From Aldehydirespirator sp965261105 (GTDB taxonomy: Bacteria > Actinomycetota > Acidimicrobiia > Acidimicrobiales > Aldehydirespiratoraceae): a stretch of DNA of 64,000 nt. Of this stretch, positions 36,074 to 44,682 are shown one piece after another. The notes below the pieces were generated by a model. That model searched no databases and was not told the origin of the DNA. It was given only the letters and a program-made list of their open reading frames with translations. The stretch's first letter is position 1, and each line of letters opens with the position of its first letter. Where the stretch lies: the NCBI GenBank assembly GCA_965261105.1, contig CBDHCM010000006.1:3534001-3598000 (forward strand), in the 5' to 3' direction. Made by a program: the position numbers and the translations under genes.

Positions 36074-37505
36074 CTCCCGAACGTGCCTCGGCAGACTTGC
36101 CGGACCGCACCGGGCGGGCCTTCCAGAAGTAGTTGTGGATCTCGTCGGCGGTGTAGAGCCTCCGGAACGTGGGCGCGACTCGCATGCCGGCGTGGACATC
36201 GCCGTGGTCCACATCGGTCAGCTCCAGCGGAGTTCGGCCTCCGCCGTCGAAGTCCACCACCGCGAGAACGGTCGGCGGGCTGGGCGAGTGTGCGAGCCGG
36301 TCCACGGTGAAGCTGGCGACGACGCCGGTGACGTGGGCCATCGGCGCAGGATCCATGTCGTCGGCGGCGCCGCCCTTCTCCGACACTCGTGCCGGGGGCA
36401 AATGCACCATCTGGCTGGACCGGTCGCGGGATCCGGCGAATCCGTACTTCCAGCTGGTCCGGCGTTGCGCGGCCGACGACGACGGGCGGGACGCGACGGG
36501 ACGGTTCGGGGGCTCCATTGTGACCATCTTGCGCCAAGCGAGGAAGCGGCCGTAGCTCAGCGCTCCGCCCGCGGCGACCTGGGCCGCGACCGCAGCGGCC
36601 GGGCGGTAGTCGGCTATGGCCTCGGTGGCCCGCAGGATCATCGCCTCCGCTCCGTCGGCCAGGGCCACCACCGCAATCGTCTCGCCGGGTCGGGCCTGCT
36701 CCAGGGCTGAACAGAGCAGCAGCGCCGGATGAGCGGTGGCCGTGTTGCCAACGGTGTCGATGAGCGGATCAACGAGGCTGCCGGCCGTGGCGCCGATGGC
36801 CTTGATGGCCGAAGCGACCGCTCGACCGTTGAGGCCCGTCACAGCGAGCCGGTCGATGTCGCTGACCTGGTCCAAGCCGCTATCAGCCAGCGCGGCCTGA
36901 CATGCGTCGGCCGCGACCGGGGCTAGGACGTGCGCGCCGAAGCGCTCCTCCCATGTGCGCGAGCGGGTTCCGTCAGGGGTCCGCCAGCGCTCGGTGACCT
37001 CCAGCGTGCGGGACGCTCCGCCGAGATATTCGGCCAGCACCGGCGCATCGGAGTAGTCGCCCACCAGCACCGCGGCCGCACCGTCGCCCGCCGACGCCTC
37101 GTCGGTGCCGGTGGGCAGGCCGTCGCGGATGTCGGCGGCCACCACCAAAGTGGAGCCGCGCCCGGCCAGCGCGGTCCGCAGCGCGCCCATGCCCGAGCGG
37201 ACTGCGCCCCCGAAGTCGAGCGCGCCCACGGCCGGATCGAGCCGCAGGGCGGCGTGTATGGCGGCTGCGTTGGTCTTCTCCAGGTAGGCGGGGACCGAGG
37301 TCGCGAACCAGAGGGCTTCGGGCTCGACAGCCGTCGAGCGCAGCGCCAGGTCGGCCGCGGCCTGGCCCATGGTGGTGGTGTCCTCGTCGTGGGAGGCGAC
37401 CGCCCGGCTGCCCTTGCCTCCGCCGGAGCCGAAGAACGCGGCGATCTCGGACCGGTCGAGCCGATGGTACGGCACGTAACCCGCTGCCGAGATCACGCCG
37501 CGCAT
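36063..37505 (-). CDS. HMG-CoA-synthase-like protein fused to a DUF35 OB-fold, with cysteine losses
   Basis: A 480-residue two-domain protein. Residues about 1-320 have the thiolase/HMG-CoA-synthase fold (MRGVISAAGYVPYHRL, ASHDEDTTTMG), but the position of the nucleophile reads DFGGAVRSG with no Cys. Residues about 345-465 are a DUF35 OB-fold (VASFTVDRLAHS, VDFDGGGRTPLELTDV, RLYTADEIHNYFWKARP). The rubredoxin-like zinc cysteines preceding it are replaced (GSRDRSSQ and ARVSEKGG where CxxC pairs are usual). It may therefore serve a non-catalytic or scaffolding role beside the thiolase. Confidence 0.8.
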   Translation of the reverse strand: MRGVISAAGYVPYHRLDRSEIAAFFGSGGGKGSRAVASHDEDTTTMGQAAADLALRSTAVEPEALWFATSVPAYLEKTNAAAIHAALRLDPAVGALDFGGAVRSGMGALRTALAGRGSTLVVAADIRDGLPTGTDEASAGDGAAAVLVGDYSDAPVLAEYLGGASRTLEVTERWRTPDGTRSRTWEERFGAHVLAPVAADACQAALADSGLDQVSDIDRLAVTGLNGRAVASAIKAIGATAGSLVDPLIDTVGNTATAHPALLLCSALEQARPGETIAVVALADGAEAMILRATEAIADYRPAAAVAAQVAAGGALSYGRFLAWRKMVTMEPPNRPVASRPSSSAAQRRTSWKYGFAGSRDRSSQMVHLPPARVSEKGGAADDMDPAPMAHVTGVVASFTVDRLAHSPSPPTVLAVVDFDGGGRTPLELTDVDHGDVHAGMRVAPTFRRLYTADEIHNYFWKARPVRSGKSAEARSGAGQ

Positions 37506-37612
37506 CGCCGAAACCCTACCGGCGCGCGAGCCGGCACTCCCCGAAGCCAGATGTCAGGCCCGCTTGGGCGAGGCGATGGCGCAGACCTTGCCTGCCTGGC
37601 GACGTCCAGCCG

Positions 37613-38092
37613 TCAGAGGCCCGCCGACGACACGATGGCGTCGACCTCGATCTCGACCACGAGGTCGGGGTGCACCAGCGCCGCGACCTCCACCAGCGTG
37701 GCCGCGGGGCGGATGTCGCCGAACACCTCGCCGTGGGCCCGCCCGTAGTCGTCAGCCTCCGAGATGTCGGTGAGAAACGCCCGCGTCCGCACCACGTCGC
37801 TGAGGGCTGCACCCGCCTGTCGCAGCGCGTCCTCGATCAGCCGCAGCACCGCCCGGGTCTGCAGGTAGCAGTCGCCGGGATGATCGACCCCGCCGGGATG
37901 CAGTGTTGTCGTGCCCGCCACGGCCACGTGGGCACCTACCCGAACCGCCCGGGAGTACCCGACGGCCGCCTCCAACGGCACTTGATCCAAGTTCGCTTCC
38001 TGCAACAGGGCAACGTCGGCGCCCATGTCCACAAGCTGTTGCCACGGCTTCGTGCGCTTGGCGATGTTCCAGCAGACGACTGTCGTAGTCAC
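37613..38092 (-). CDS. RidA-family protein with an N-terminal nuclease/phosphatase-like stub
   Basis: Residues about 42-159 are a RidA/YjgF domain (VGYSRAVRVGAHVAVAGTTT to VEIEVDAIV), a family that hydrolyses reactive imines and enamines. Residues 1-33 (TTTVVCWNIAKRTKPWQQ, then MGADVALLQEA) instead match the first strand-helix-strand of endonuclease/exonuclease/phosphatase enzymes. The rest of that enzyme is absent. The chimera appears to come from a deletion joining two genes in frame. It lies next to a VapBC module. Confidence 0.75.
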   Translation of the reverse strand: MTTTVVCWNIAKRTKPWQQLVDMGADVALLQEANLDQVPLEAAVGYSRAVRVGAHVAVAGTTTLHPGGVDHPGDCYLQTRAVLRLIEDALRQAGAALSDVVRTRAFLTDISEADDYGRAHGEVFGDIRPAATLVEVAALVHPDLVVEIEVDAIVSSAGL

Positions 38093-38110
38093 TCCGACCT
38101 CCCCGTTCGG

Positions 38111-38500
38111 CTACACGACTTCGACTTGGCAGCGGATGCCGGGGGCGTTGGAGAGCTTTCTGTCCGCGGTGACCAGCGGGGCGTCCAGCAACTCTGCCAG
38201 GGCCACGTAGACAGCGTCGTAGACAGTCACGTTGGCTCGCAGCTCCCAGCAGCGTTCCATCAGGAGCCTGTGCGAGACGCGTTCCACGGGAAGATCCCGG
38301 AGGTCGGAGCGAGCCAACGCAGCCCGCCTCGGGTCGAGTCGGCCAGCGGCTTCGTGCCGTCGCCAGGCCGCGGTGACCTCCACGTCAAGCAGTTCTGGCG
38401 CGATGATGCGCTCCCCACTGAGACGCTGCCGGGCGACATCGCCTGCTGGTCCATCATCGCCCAAGGCAAGCACCACCGTGCTGGCGTCGCTGACAATCAA
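38111..38500 (-). CDS. vapC: VapC-type PIN-domain toxin
   Basis: A 129-residue PIN-domain RNase. Acidic residues of the metal site are visible: Asp5 in IVSDASTVV, Glu in LLDVEVTAAW, Asp in TVYDAVYVALAE and Asp in LVTADRKL. It should cleave RNA when free of its antitoxin. ATG 38500 overlaps the antitoxin stop. No ribosome-site evidence is needed beyond this coupling. Confidence 0.9.
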   Translation of the reverse strand: MIVSDASTVVLALGDDGPAGDVARQRLSGERIIAPELLDVEVTAAWRRHEAAGRLDPRRAALARSDLRDLPVERVSHRLLMERCWELRANVTVYDAVYVALAELLDAPLVTADRKLSNAPGIRCQVEVV

Positions 38501-38727
38501 CGCGAGTCGCGTTCAGCTCGCACCGCCGCCACCGCTTCAGCCGCGCCGATGTTGCCGCCGGCTCGGCCGCCGGCTCGATCCAGAATCTCCGCAAGGATGG
38601 GCGTTCGAGCCTGCTCACACAGCAAGTGCAGCAGATACTCCTGCAGCGACTGGCCCGCTCCGACGGCTCGCTGCCGCAGCGTCTGATGCACATCGCTCGG
38701 CACGTTCTTTACCTGGATGCTAATCAT
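38497..38727 (-). CDS. vapB: VapB/FitA-like antitoxin
   Basis: A 76-residue antitoxin with an N-terminal ribbon-helix-helix domain (ISIQVKNVPSDVHQTLRQRA, then SLQEYLLHLL) and a C-terminal toxin-binding tail rich in Arg and Glu. ATG 38727 begins the RHH; the frame upstream is not coding-like. It overlaps vapC by four bases, the usual order of such modules, and should repress its own promoter in the A+T-rich gap shared with the divergent HicB-like gene. Confidence 0.85.
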   Translation of the reverse strand: MISIQVKNVPSDVHQTLRQRAVGAGQSLQEYLLHLLCEQARTPILAEILDRAGGRAGGNIGAAEAVAAVRAERDSR

Positions 38728-38890
38728 GGCCACACTGTAGCGCTGATCTGGCGCCTGGGCATGTGAATTGGCGCTAACTCTCCCTTTGTCACGCGATGTC
38801 AGCATCATGTACCCTCTCCAATCGTAACTTGCAGTCAATGCCATCCAATATAACCACAAACCACTCTAGTATGATCCGCAGGGAGGAGAG

Positions 38891-39115
38891 GTGACTACAG
38901 CCACTTGCCGCGCGGTCGCGGTGCGATCGGGCGGATGGTGGGAGATCGAGGTCACGTCGGGCCTACCTGACAACATGCTCGGTGTGAGCCAGGCACGCAA
39001 CCTGGCCGAGGTGGAGGAAGTCGCTCGAAACGTCGTCGCGGACCTATTGGAGATTGACGCAGACGACGCTGAGGTGGAAGTCGCATTGGTGCAGCCGAGC
39101 GACATCCCGGCCTGA
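38891..39115 (+). CDS. Orphan HicB-like small protein
   Basis: A 74-residue protein, start GTG 38891 right after GGGAGGAG. It reads AVRSGGWWEIEVTSGLPDNM, then ARNLAEVEEVARNVVADLLE, resembling the HicB/DUF1902 partial RNase H-like antitoxin fold. No HicA toxin is found next to it, and the C-terminal DNA-binding part of full HicB is absent. It is divergent from vapBC and may be a solitary domain or a relic. Confidence 0.6.
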   Translation: MTTATCRAVAVRSGGWWEIEVTSGLPDNMLGVSQARNLAEVEEVARNVVADLLEIDADDAEVEVALVQPSDIPA

Positions 39116-39125
39116 CCCGTCGGAG

Positions 39126-40706
39126 CTAGAGGCCGGCGGCTACTCCTATTTGGGCTCTGGGGTCGGCGGCTCCGGCGAGGGTGCCGTGCTCGGTGACCTC
39201 GATGAGGTGGGCGTGGCCGTAGCTGTGGGGCGCTTCATCGCGCAGAATGGTGGTGTGGCCGCGGGCAGCTAGGGACTCGTGCCAGCCGGTGGCGGCGTCC
39301 TCGACCAGCACCCTGCGACTCTGGCCCGGGCGCCAGGTGGCGAAGCCAGCCTCGTGGTCGTCGGGACCCAGGACCCAGCGGGGCGCCCTGATGGCCGCGC
39401 CCGGCGACTGGCCGAGCCCCAGTGTCCGGGCAAGCAGCTGCAGAAGGATCTGGGGCTGGGAGTCGCCACCCATCGTGCCCACCACCTGGCGCAGGGTGCC
39501 GTCGGTGTTGGTGACCAGCGCCGGGGACAGCGTGTGGGGCGGGCGGCGCCCCGGCCCGTACTCGGCCGGATGGCCGGGAATTAGGTTGAAGCCGATGCCC
39601 CGGTCGTGCAGGAAGATGCCTGTTCCGCCGGCCACCAGGTGGGCGCCGAAGCCACTGGCGTTGGAGTTGATGAGCGACACGCCCATGCCGTCGCCGTCCA
39701 CCGCGCACAGATAGGTGGTGTCGCCCGCCCCGGCGGGGGTGACGACGTTGCCGGCCCGTTCCGGGTCGATGGCGTCGCGCCGGGGGCCGAGCCGGGCCGG
39801 GTCGACCAGCGCCTGGCCGTCCGCGCCCTCGAACAGCGACCGGACCCGGTCGTGGGCAGCCTGCGAGGCCGCTTCGATCAGCAGATGGGCCCACCGCCCA
39901 TCGTCGGATTCGCCGAGGTCGAGTCCGTCGGCGATCCACGCCCCGGCCAGGGTGAGGTAGCCCTGCGACGTGGGCGGCACCGTCCACAGCACATGATCGA
40001 AGGCCTCGGCCCGCACCGGCTCCACCCAGCGGGCGACCGGCCGAGCCAGGTCGGCCTCGCTGTACTCGCCGGCGCCGAGCGCGATCAGGCCCTCGCCGAA
40101 CTCGCCGCCGTAGAAGCCCTCCCGGCCCCGCCCGGCGACGGCCCTCAACGCCCGGGCTGTGCCGGGGCGCCGCACCACCGCTCCGGCCCGCACACCGGCA
40201 CCGATGTCGGTGTTGCCCTCCACGCCGGCCACCTCGCCGGCCCGGTCGGCCAGCAGCGGCGAGGCTGCGAACCCTGCCTCGGCGATCCGCACCGCCTCGG
40301 CCAGCACATCGGCCAGCGGCAGGCGCCCGTAGCGCGAGTGCAGGGCCAGCCAGCCGTCCACCGCGCCGGGCACCGTCACCGAGGCGACATCGCCGTGCAG
40401 CGGCATCTCATCGCAACCCTGTTCACGCAGCCGCTCGGCGTCGGCCCCCGAGCCCGCAAACCCGGCGCTGTCGAGCGCAGCCGGCGGCTCACTGCCCCCG
40501 TCATGCACCAACGCCCACACATCGCCACCGGGACCGCACATGTGAGGCGACGTCACGGCCAGCACCGCGTTGGCGCCCACCGCCGCGTCCGCAGCCGACC
40601 CGCCCTTGCGCAGCAGATCCACCCCGACGCAGGTGGCCAGATGATCGACGGTCGAGACCATCCCCGACACCGAGGTGCGAGTGACGGCAGAAGGAAGTCG
40701 AGACAT
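39126..40706 (-). CDS. Gamma-glutamyltransferase family protein
   Basis: A 526-residue Ntn-hydrolase of the GGT family. It has the N-terminal GGSAADAAVGANAVLAV and CGPGGDVW blocks, and a probable self-cleavage/nucleophile Thr in GDTTYLCAVDGDGMGVS. GGSNxxA-type SNASGFG and MGGDSQPQI near the C terminus are also family features. No secretion signal is seen, so it is probably cytoplasmic, like actinobacterial GGT-like acylases. ATG 40706 is preferred to an earlier in-frame ATG at 40760. The activity may be gamma-glutamyl or acyl-amide hydrolysis. Confidence 0.85.
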   Translation of the reverse strand: MSRLPSAVTRTSVSGMVSTVDHLATCVGVDLLRKGGSAADAAVGANAVLAVTSPHMCGPGGDVWALVHDGGSEPPAALDSAGFAGSGADAERLREQGCDEMPLHGDVASVTVPGAVDGWLALHSRYGRLPLADVLAEAVRIAEAGFAASPLLADRAGEVAGVEGNTDIGAGVRAGAVVRRPGTARALRAVAGRGREGFYGGEFGEGLIALGAGEYSEADLARPVARWVEPVRAEAFDHVLWTVPPTSQGYLTLAGAWIADGLDLGESDDGRWAHLLIEAASQAAHDRVRSLFEGADGQALVDPARLGPRRDAIDPERAGNVVTPAGAGDTTYLCAVDGDGMGVSLINSNASGFGAHLVAGGTGIFLHDRGIGFNLIPGHPAEYGPGRRPPHTLSPALVTNTDGTLRQVVGTMGGDSQPQILLQLLARTLGLGQSPGAAIRAPRWVLGPDDHEAGFATWRPGQSRRVLVEDAATGWHESLAARGHTTILRDEAPHSYGHAHLIEVTEHGTLAGAADPRAQIGVAAGL

Positions 40707-40736
40707 GCCGCCAGTGTTGCCCGCGTTCCGCTCTCC

Positions 40737-41082
40737 TACAAAGCCAGCCCGAGCATCCACTGCCGGATCCAGTACTCACAGTTCGCGGGGTGAATGACGG
40801 TCCAGTCCAGGACGGCCGGCCGGACGGAGTCCCCGCAGTCGTCGAACACATGGGCCTCGCATTGCGAAAGCTCAGACTTCCAACGCTCCAGCTCCTTGGT
40901 CCGGCGGCTCGCTGAGGAACGGGCAGCGTGACGCTCAGCCCGTCGGGCAGATGCCGCTCCCGCCCGCTCGTGTTGACCAGCTCCACCCGCACGGTGAGGG
41001 CGTGGCCGAGTGCGCGATCACGGGCGCACCGTGCGACAGATCGACGAGTACGGCGGTGCCGGGCCCGCGCAGGCGGATCAGG
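40737..41082 (-). pseudogene. Remnants of a GH36-like alpha-galactosidase and another gene end
   Basis: Directly after the permease stop at 41083, one frame reads IRLRGPGTAVLVDLSHGAPV and, after a frameshift, LTVRVELVNTSGRERHLPDG and LSVTLPVP, resembling the N-terminal domain of GH36 alpha-galactosidases. A third frame then reads RTKELERWKSELSQCEAHVF to a stop near 40737, an unrecognised C terminus. No intact frame covers the region. A lost alpha-galactosidase fits the galactoside-importer context. Confidence 0.5.
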
Positions 41083-42039
41083 TCAGCCCTTGTTGGCACC
41101 GAGGGTGAGGCCCGAGATGAACTGCTTCTGCAGGATCAGGTAGACGATCAGCGTGGGCAGGGCAATCAGGATCGACGCCGCTGCGATCAGGTTGAAGTCG
41201 CTCGCGTACTGGCCGTTGAGGATGGAGATCGACGAGGTGATCGGTCGTTCGTCGCCTTGGTTGAGCAGCACGGAGCCCCAGAAGAAGTCGTTGTAGAGCC
41301 AGGTGAACTCCAGCGTGCCCAGCGCCGCGAGCGCCGGTCGGGTCAGCGGGAGGATGACTTGGAAGAACCGGCGCCCCACGCCGGCGCCGTCGACGGCCGC
41401 AGCCTCGCTTATCTCGGTGGGGATGGTCTTCATGTAGTTGGCGAGGACGAACGTGCAGAACCCGACCTGGAAGGCCACGTGGATCAGGATCACGGCGATC
41501 TTCGTGCCCAGCAGGCTGCCCGTGTTCGTGTCGGACAGGATGTCGGGCCACGGCATGCGCTTGAAGATCTGGAACAGCGGCTGGAACAGCACCTGCTGGG
41601 GCATCAGGTTGCCGGCGGTGAAGAGAACGAGGAAGGCGATGTTGAACCTCCAGCTGTACCGGGTGCAGGCGTAGGCCACCATGGCGGACAGCAGCAGCGT
41701 GAGAAACAGCGCCGGCACGACGATGAAGGCGGTGTTGCCGAACGTCTTTGCCATCTCGCCGACCTCCCACGCCTCCCGGTAGTTGTCGAGCGTGAGCGTC
41801 TCAGGCGCCGCGAACGGTCCGTTGGGCTGGGTGTCGGCCTCGTAGTAGCGGAAGGAGTTGTACACGGCGGTGCCGACCGGCAGGAGCCAGGCCAGGGCCA
41901 TGACGATCAGGAAGGCGTGGAGCACGCCCCGCATCGGCGTGATCCGCGGCCCGCGCCGCTCAGCACGCAGGGCTCGGACCTCTTCGAGCCCGTCTTCGGG
42001 GACCGTTGCCGCGCCGGTGCCGGGGGCCGCGCCGCTCAT
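41083..42039 (-). CDS. Sugar ABC transporter permease (MalG-like)
   Basis: A 318-residue inner-membrane permease with about six helices and the EAA loop EISEAAAVDGAGVGRRFFQV near residue 225, which contacts the ATPase. It forms the channel with the MalF-like partner whose stop it overlaps by four bases. With the neighbouring receptor and lac/gal enzymes, a galactoside substrate is likely. Confidence 0.92.
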   Translation of the reverse strand: MSGAAPGTGAATVPEDGLEEVRALRAERRGPRITPMRGVLHAFLIVMALAWLLPVGTAVYNSFRYYEADTQPNGPFAAPETLTLDNYREAWEVGEMAKTFGNTAFIVVPALFLTLLLSAMVAYACTRYSWRFNIAFLVLFTAGNLMPQQVLFQPLFQIFKRMPWPDILSDTNTGSLLGTKIAVILIHVAFQVGFCTFVLANYMKTIPTEISEAAAVDGAGVGRRFFQVILPLTRPALAALGTLEFTWLYNDFFWGSVLLNQGDERPITSSISILNGQYASDFNLIAAASILIALPTLIVYLILQKQFISGLTLGANKG

Positions 42040-43004
42040 AGATCCGACTCCCGGTAGTGGTTCGTGACGTACCAGACGATGAACCCGAGACAGAGCACCA
42101 GCATGACCACTCCGTAGGCGGATCCGAATCCGACCCGTCCGCCGCCCTCGCCGAGCAGGCTCTTGGTGACGAGCGTGCCGATGACGTCGGTGCCGCGAGG
42201 CTCGTTGAGGGCGGCGATGATGTCATAGGCCCGCAGGGCCTCGATGACGGTGATCACCGCCACGACCACGTTGATGGGCTTCAGCGACGGGAAGACCACC
42301 TGCCGGAAGCTCTGCCACTCGTTGCAGCCGTCGATCGCGGCCGCCTCGCGCAGAGCTGGATCGACCGATTTCAGTCCGGCCAGGTACATCACCATGACAT
42401 AGCCGATGTGCCGCCACGCCATGGCGACCAGCAGCGCGGCGAAGTTCTTCGAGAGTCCCTGCGGATAGTCGAGGAACGGCAGGTCGACCGAGAACAGCTT
42501 GGTGCCGTCCCCGACGAAGTCGATGGGTTCTCCGGGCCACACCACATTGAGCAGGCCGTGGTCGCGCGAGAACATCGTCGACTTCCAGATGAATCCGACC
42601 ACGGCGAGGGACAGGACGACCGGGAAGTAGTAGATGCTCTGGTAGACGCGCCCGCCCCGCAGGTCCTTGTCGAGCAGGTAGGCGAAGAGCATGCCGAACG
42701 CCGAGCAGACTGTGAGCCAGAAGATCAGGAAGAAGTTGTTGGACAGCGCCCCGAACAGGTCGGCGTCGAACACGGTGAAGATGAACCAGTAGTTGCGGAA
42801 GCCGACGGCGCGGATGTCGGTCAGCGGGGCGAGGTTGTCCCACTCGGTGAACGACAGGACGACGGTGAGGGCCGCAGGGATCCAGACCAGCGCGATGTGC
42901 AGCACGGCCGGGACGCCGACCATCACCCGCAGCCAGGTTCGGTCGGAGCCCGTGAGGGTGGAGGGACGACGACGGCGGCGCCCCGGCCGGGGCGCCGCCG
43001 TCAC
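42036..43004 (-). CDS. Sugar ABC transporter permease (MalF-like)
   Basis: A 322-residue permease with the EAA motif ALREAAAIDGCNEWQSFRQV. The start is uncertain. GTG 43004 keeps a short Arg-rich N terminus, but the 32-bp palindrome 42971-43002 would then be inside the gene and no ribosome site is evident. ATG 42923 would leave almost no leader before the first helix. The frame continues upstream to 43079 into the receptor gene, which is improbable. Confidence 0.85.
   Translation of the reverse strand: MTAAPRPGRRRRRPSTLTGSDRTWLRVMVGVPAVLHIALVWIPAALTVVLSFTEWDNLAPLTDIRAVGFRNYWFIFTVFDADLFGALSNNFFLIFWLTVCSAFGMLFAYLLDKDLRGGRVYQSIYYFPVVLSLAVVGFIWKSTMFSRDHGLLNVVWPGEPIDFVGDGTKLFSVDLPFLDYPQGLSKNFAALLVAMAWRHIGYVMVMYLAGLKSVDPALREAAAIDGCNEWQSFRQVVFPSLKPINVVVAVITVIEALRAYDIIAALNEPRGTDVIGTLVTKSLLGEGGGRVGFGSAYGVVMLVLCLGFIVWYVTNHYRESDL
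42971..43002. promoter_or_regulatory. 32-bp perfect palindrome between sugar receptor and permease
   Basis: The sequence from 42971 to 43002 equals its own reverse complement (half-site GACGGCGGCGCCCCGG). It lies 43 bp after the receptor stop. As RNA it would make a very stable hairpin that could protect the receptor mRNA or attenuate permease expression, like the REP elements between malE and malF in enterobacteria. Confidence 0.65.
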
Positions 43005-43044
43005 GTCGTGGGGATTTATGGGAATCGTCCCGACCCCGTGCGGC

Positions 43045-44400
43045 TCACTCGAAGGTGTACGTCTGCTTCTTAGCCTCAATGTCGGCGAGAATAGTGCCGA
43101 TGTTCCCCGGTGTGGCGAGGAAGTCAGCGATGCCGATGCCCACCACGTTGGCGGCGAAGTCCGGGTCGGTGTCCCGGTCGAGGAACTGGGCGATGTGCCT
43201 CGCGGAGCTCACGGCCTCGGCCGACTTCTTCTGCAGCGCGTTGTATCCGCTCGTGTCCGCGTTGCTGCTGGCGGCCACGACCGACGGGTCGACGGCAATG
43301 TAGGCGTCAATGGCCGCAGCCGAGCCGAGGCCGCCGAGCAGGGCCTTGGCGCCCGCCTCGTTGTCAGGGTCGGCGGCCATCATGAAGCCGTCGATGGGCG
43401 CCTCGATCGCGTCCTGACCGTGGGCGGGATCGACCTCGGGGAACAGGAAGAAGTCGATGTCGTCGATGATGTCGGCCTGGGTCTCGTTGTCGAAGTTCGA
43501 CGTGACGAACGTGCCGAGCACGTACATGCCGGCCGACTTGTCGCCGAGCGCGTTGGCGGCGTCCTGCCAGGTGCGGCCGTTGGGGTCGGGCTGGTAGTAG
43601 GGAAGGATCTCCTCCCAGGTAGAGAAGACGTTCTTGACCTCTGCGCTCTCCCAGTCCTCGTTGCCGCCCATCAGGCTGACGTGATAGTCGTAGCCGTTGA
43701 CGCGCAGGTTCAGCATGTCGAATATGCCCATCTGCGGCCAGCGACCGTCGTTGGCCGCGCACAGCGGCGTGATGCCGTCGGCCGTCATCGTGTCGCACAG
43801 CGCCTTGAAGTCGTCCCACGTCGTGGGGATCGAGTAGCCGTTGTCGGCGAACAGGCTCTTGCGGTACTGGACGGCCCACGGGTAGAAGTAGAAGGGCACG
43901 AAGTACTGCTTGCCGTCGAGGCCCGACGAGGCGCTCTTGAAGCCCGCGGACATGCCGTCGAGCCCGGCCCACACATCGGAGATGTCGCCCACGACGCCCT
44001 TGCCGGCGAAGGCCCGCATGCGGTAGCCGGCGAACCACGACACCACGTCGTCGGGCTGCTGGATGTAGGTGTTGAAGTTCTCCTGGTAGGTGTTGTGGTC
44101 GATGGTGTTGATGACCGTGTCGATTCCGGTCGCGGCGATGGCGGCGGCGATGCCGACTCTGCTCTTGTCGCCGGAGTAGTTCGAACCGAACGTCGTCGTG
44201 CCGACGCCGACGTCGGCCGTGGTCGTCGGCGCCGCGGTCGTGCCCGGCGCCGCGGTGGTGGTGGGCGCGGCGGCATCGTCGTCGCCGCATGCCCCGAGCA
44301 GGGCTGCTCCGCCCAGGGCGGCCGCGCCGCCGATCACGAAGTTGCGGCGATTCAGCCCTACGCCCGGAAGGCGCAGCGAGCGCTCAACTGGTTCGGTCAT
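43045..44400 (-). CDS. Sugar ABC transporter substrate-binding lipoprotein (Tat type)
   Basis: A 451-residue receptor of the MalE/UgpB class. The N terminus has twin arginines (LNRRNFVIGG) and a lipobox LLGAC with Cys38, so it is probably a Tat-exported lipoprotein. An Ala/Thr-rich tether follows, then the binding fold with WFAGYRMRAFAGKGVVGDIS and FYFYPWAVQYRKSLF. ATG 44400 has AGGAGGA ahead. Context indicates a galactoside or galactose-containing sugar. Confidence 0.9.
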   Translation of the reverse strand: MTEPVERSLRLPGVGLNRRNFVIGGAAALGGAALLGACGDDDAAAPTTTAAPGTTAAPTTTADVGVGTTTFGSNYSGDKSRVGIAAAIAATGIDTVINTIDHNTYQENFNTYIQQPDDVVSWFAGYRMRAFAGKGVVGDISDVWAGLDGMSAGFKSASSGLDGKQYFVPFYFYPWAVQYRKSLFADNGYSIPTTWDDFKALCDTMTADGITPLCAANDGRWPQMGIFDMLNLRVNGYDYHVSLMGGNEDWESAEVKNVFSTWEEILPYYQPDPNGRTWQDAANALGDKSAGMYVLGTFVTSNFDNETQADIIDDIDFFLFPEVDPAHGQDAIEAPIDGFMMAADPDNEAGAKALLGGLGSAAAIDAYIAVDPSVVAASSNADTSGYNALQKKSAEAVSSARHIAQFLDRDTDPDFAANVVGIGIADFLATPGNIGTILADIEAKKQTYTFE

Positions 44401-44506
44401 GTCTCCTCCTAGGGATAGTCGGCTGGGATTGCCTCTCAATGACCGCTCCTGCGAAGTGGCCACCAGATCGGCTGGCGCGGGACTCCGCTCCGTCCCTCCA
44501 ACACCC

Positions 44507-44535
44507 AGTATTGCGCCAAGTCGAGCCGTTGTCAA
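44507..44535 (-). promoter_or_regulatory. Sigma-70-type promoter for the sugar importer genes
   Basis: On the - strand TTGACA (44535-44530) is followed after 17 bases by AATACT (44512-44507), a perfect -35 and a 4/6 -10 element. The site lies about 110 bp before the receptor start in an A+T-rich divergent gap. Confidence 0.5.
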
Positions 44536-44682
44536 GGTGTTTAGTTTGAAACATTACACATCTACACATATTTGCCACGATATTGTGCCTTTGACAGGCT
44601 ATTATGAGCGAATCTGTTGCCTTCGGTATTCAGGCTCGTCATCCTCGGCAGTGATGGAGCCATCGCGCCGGCGGGTCCGCCT

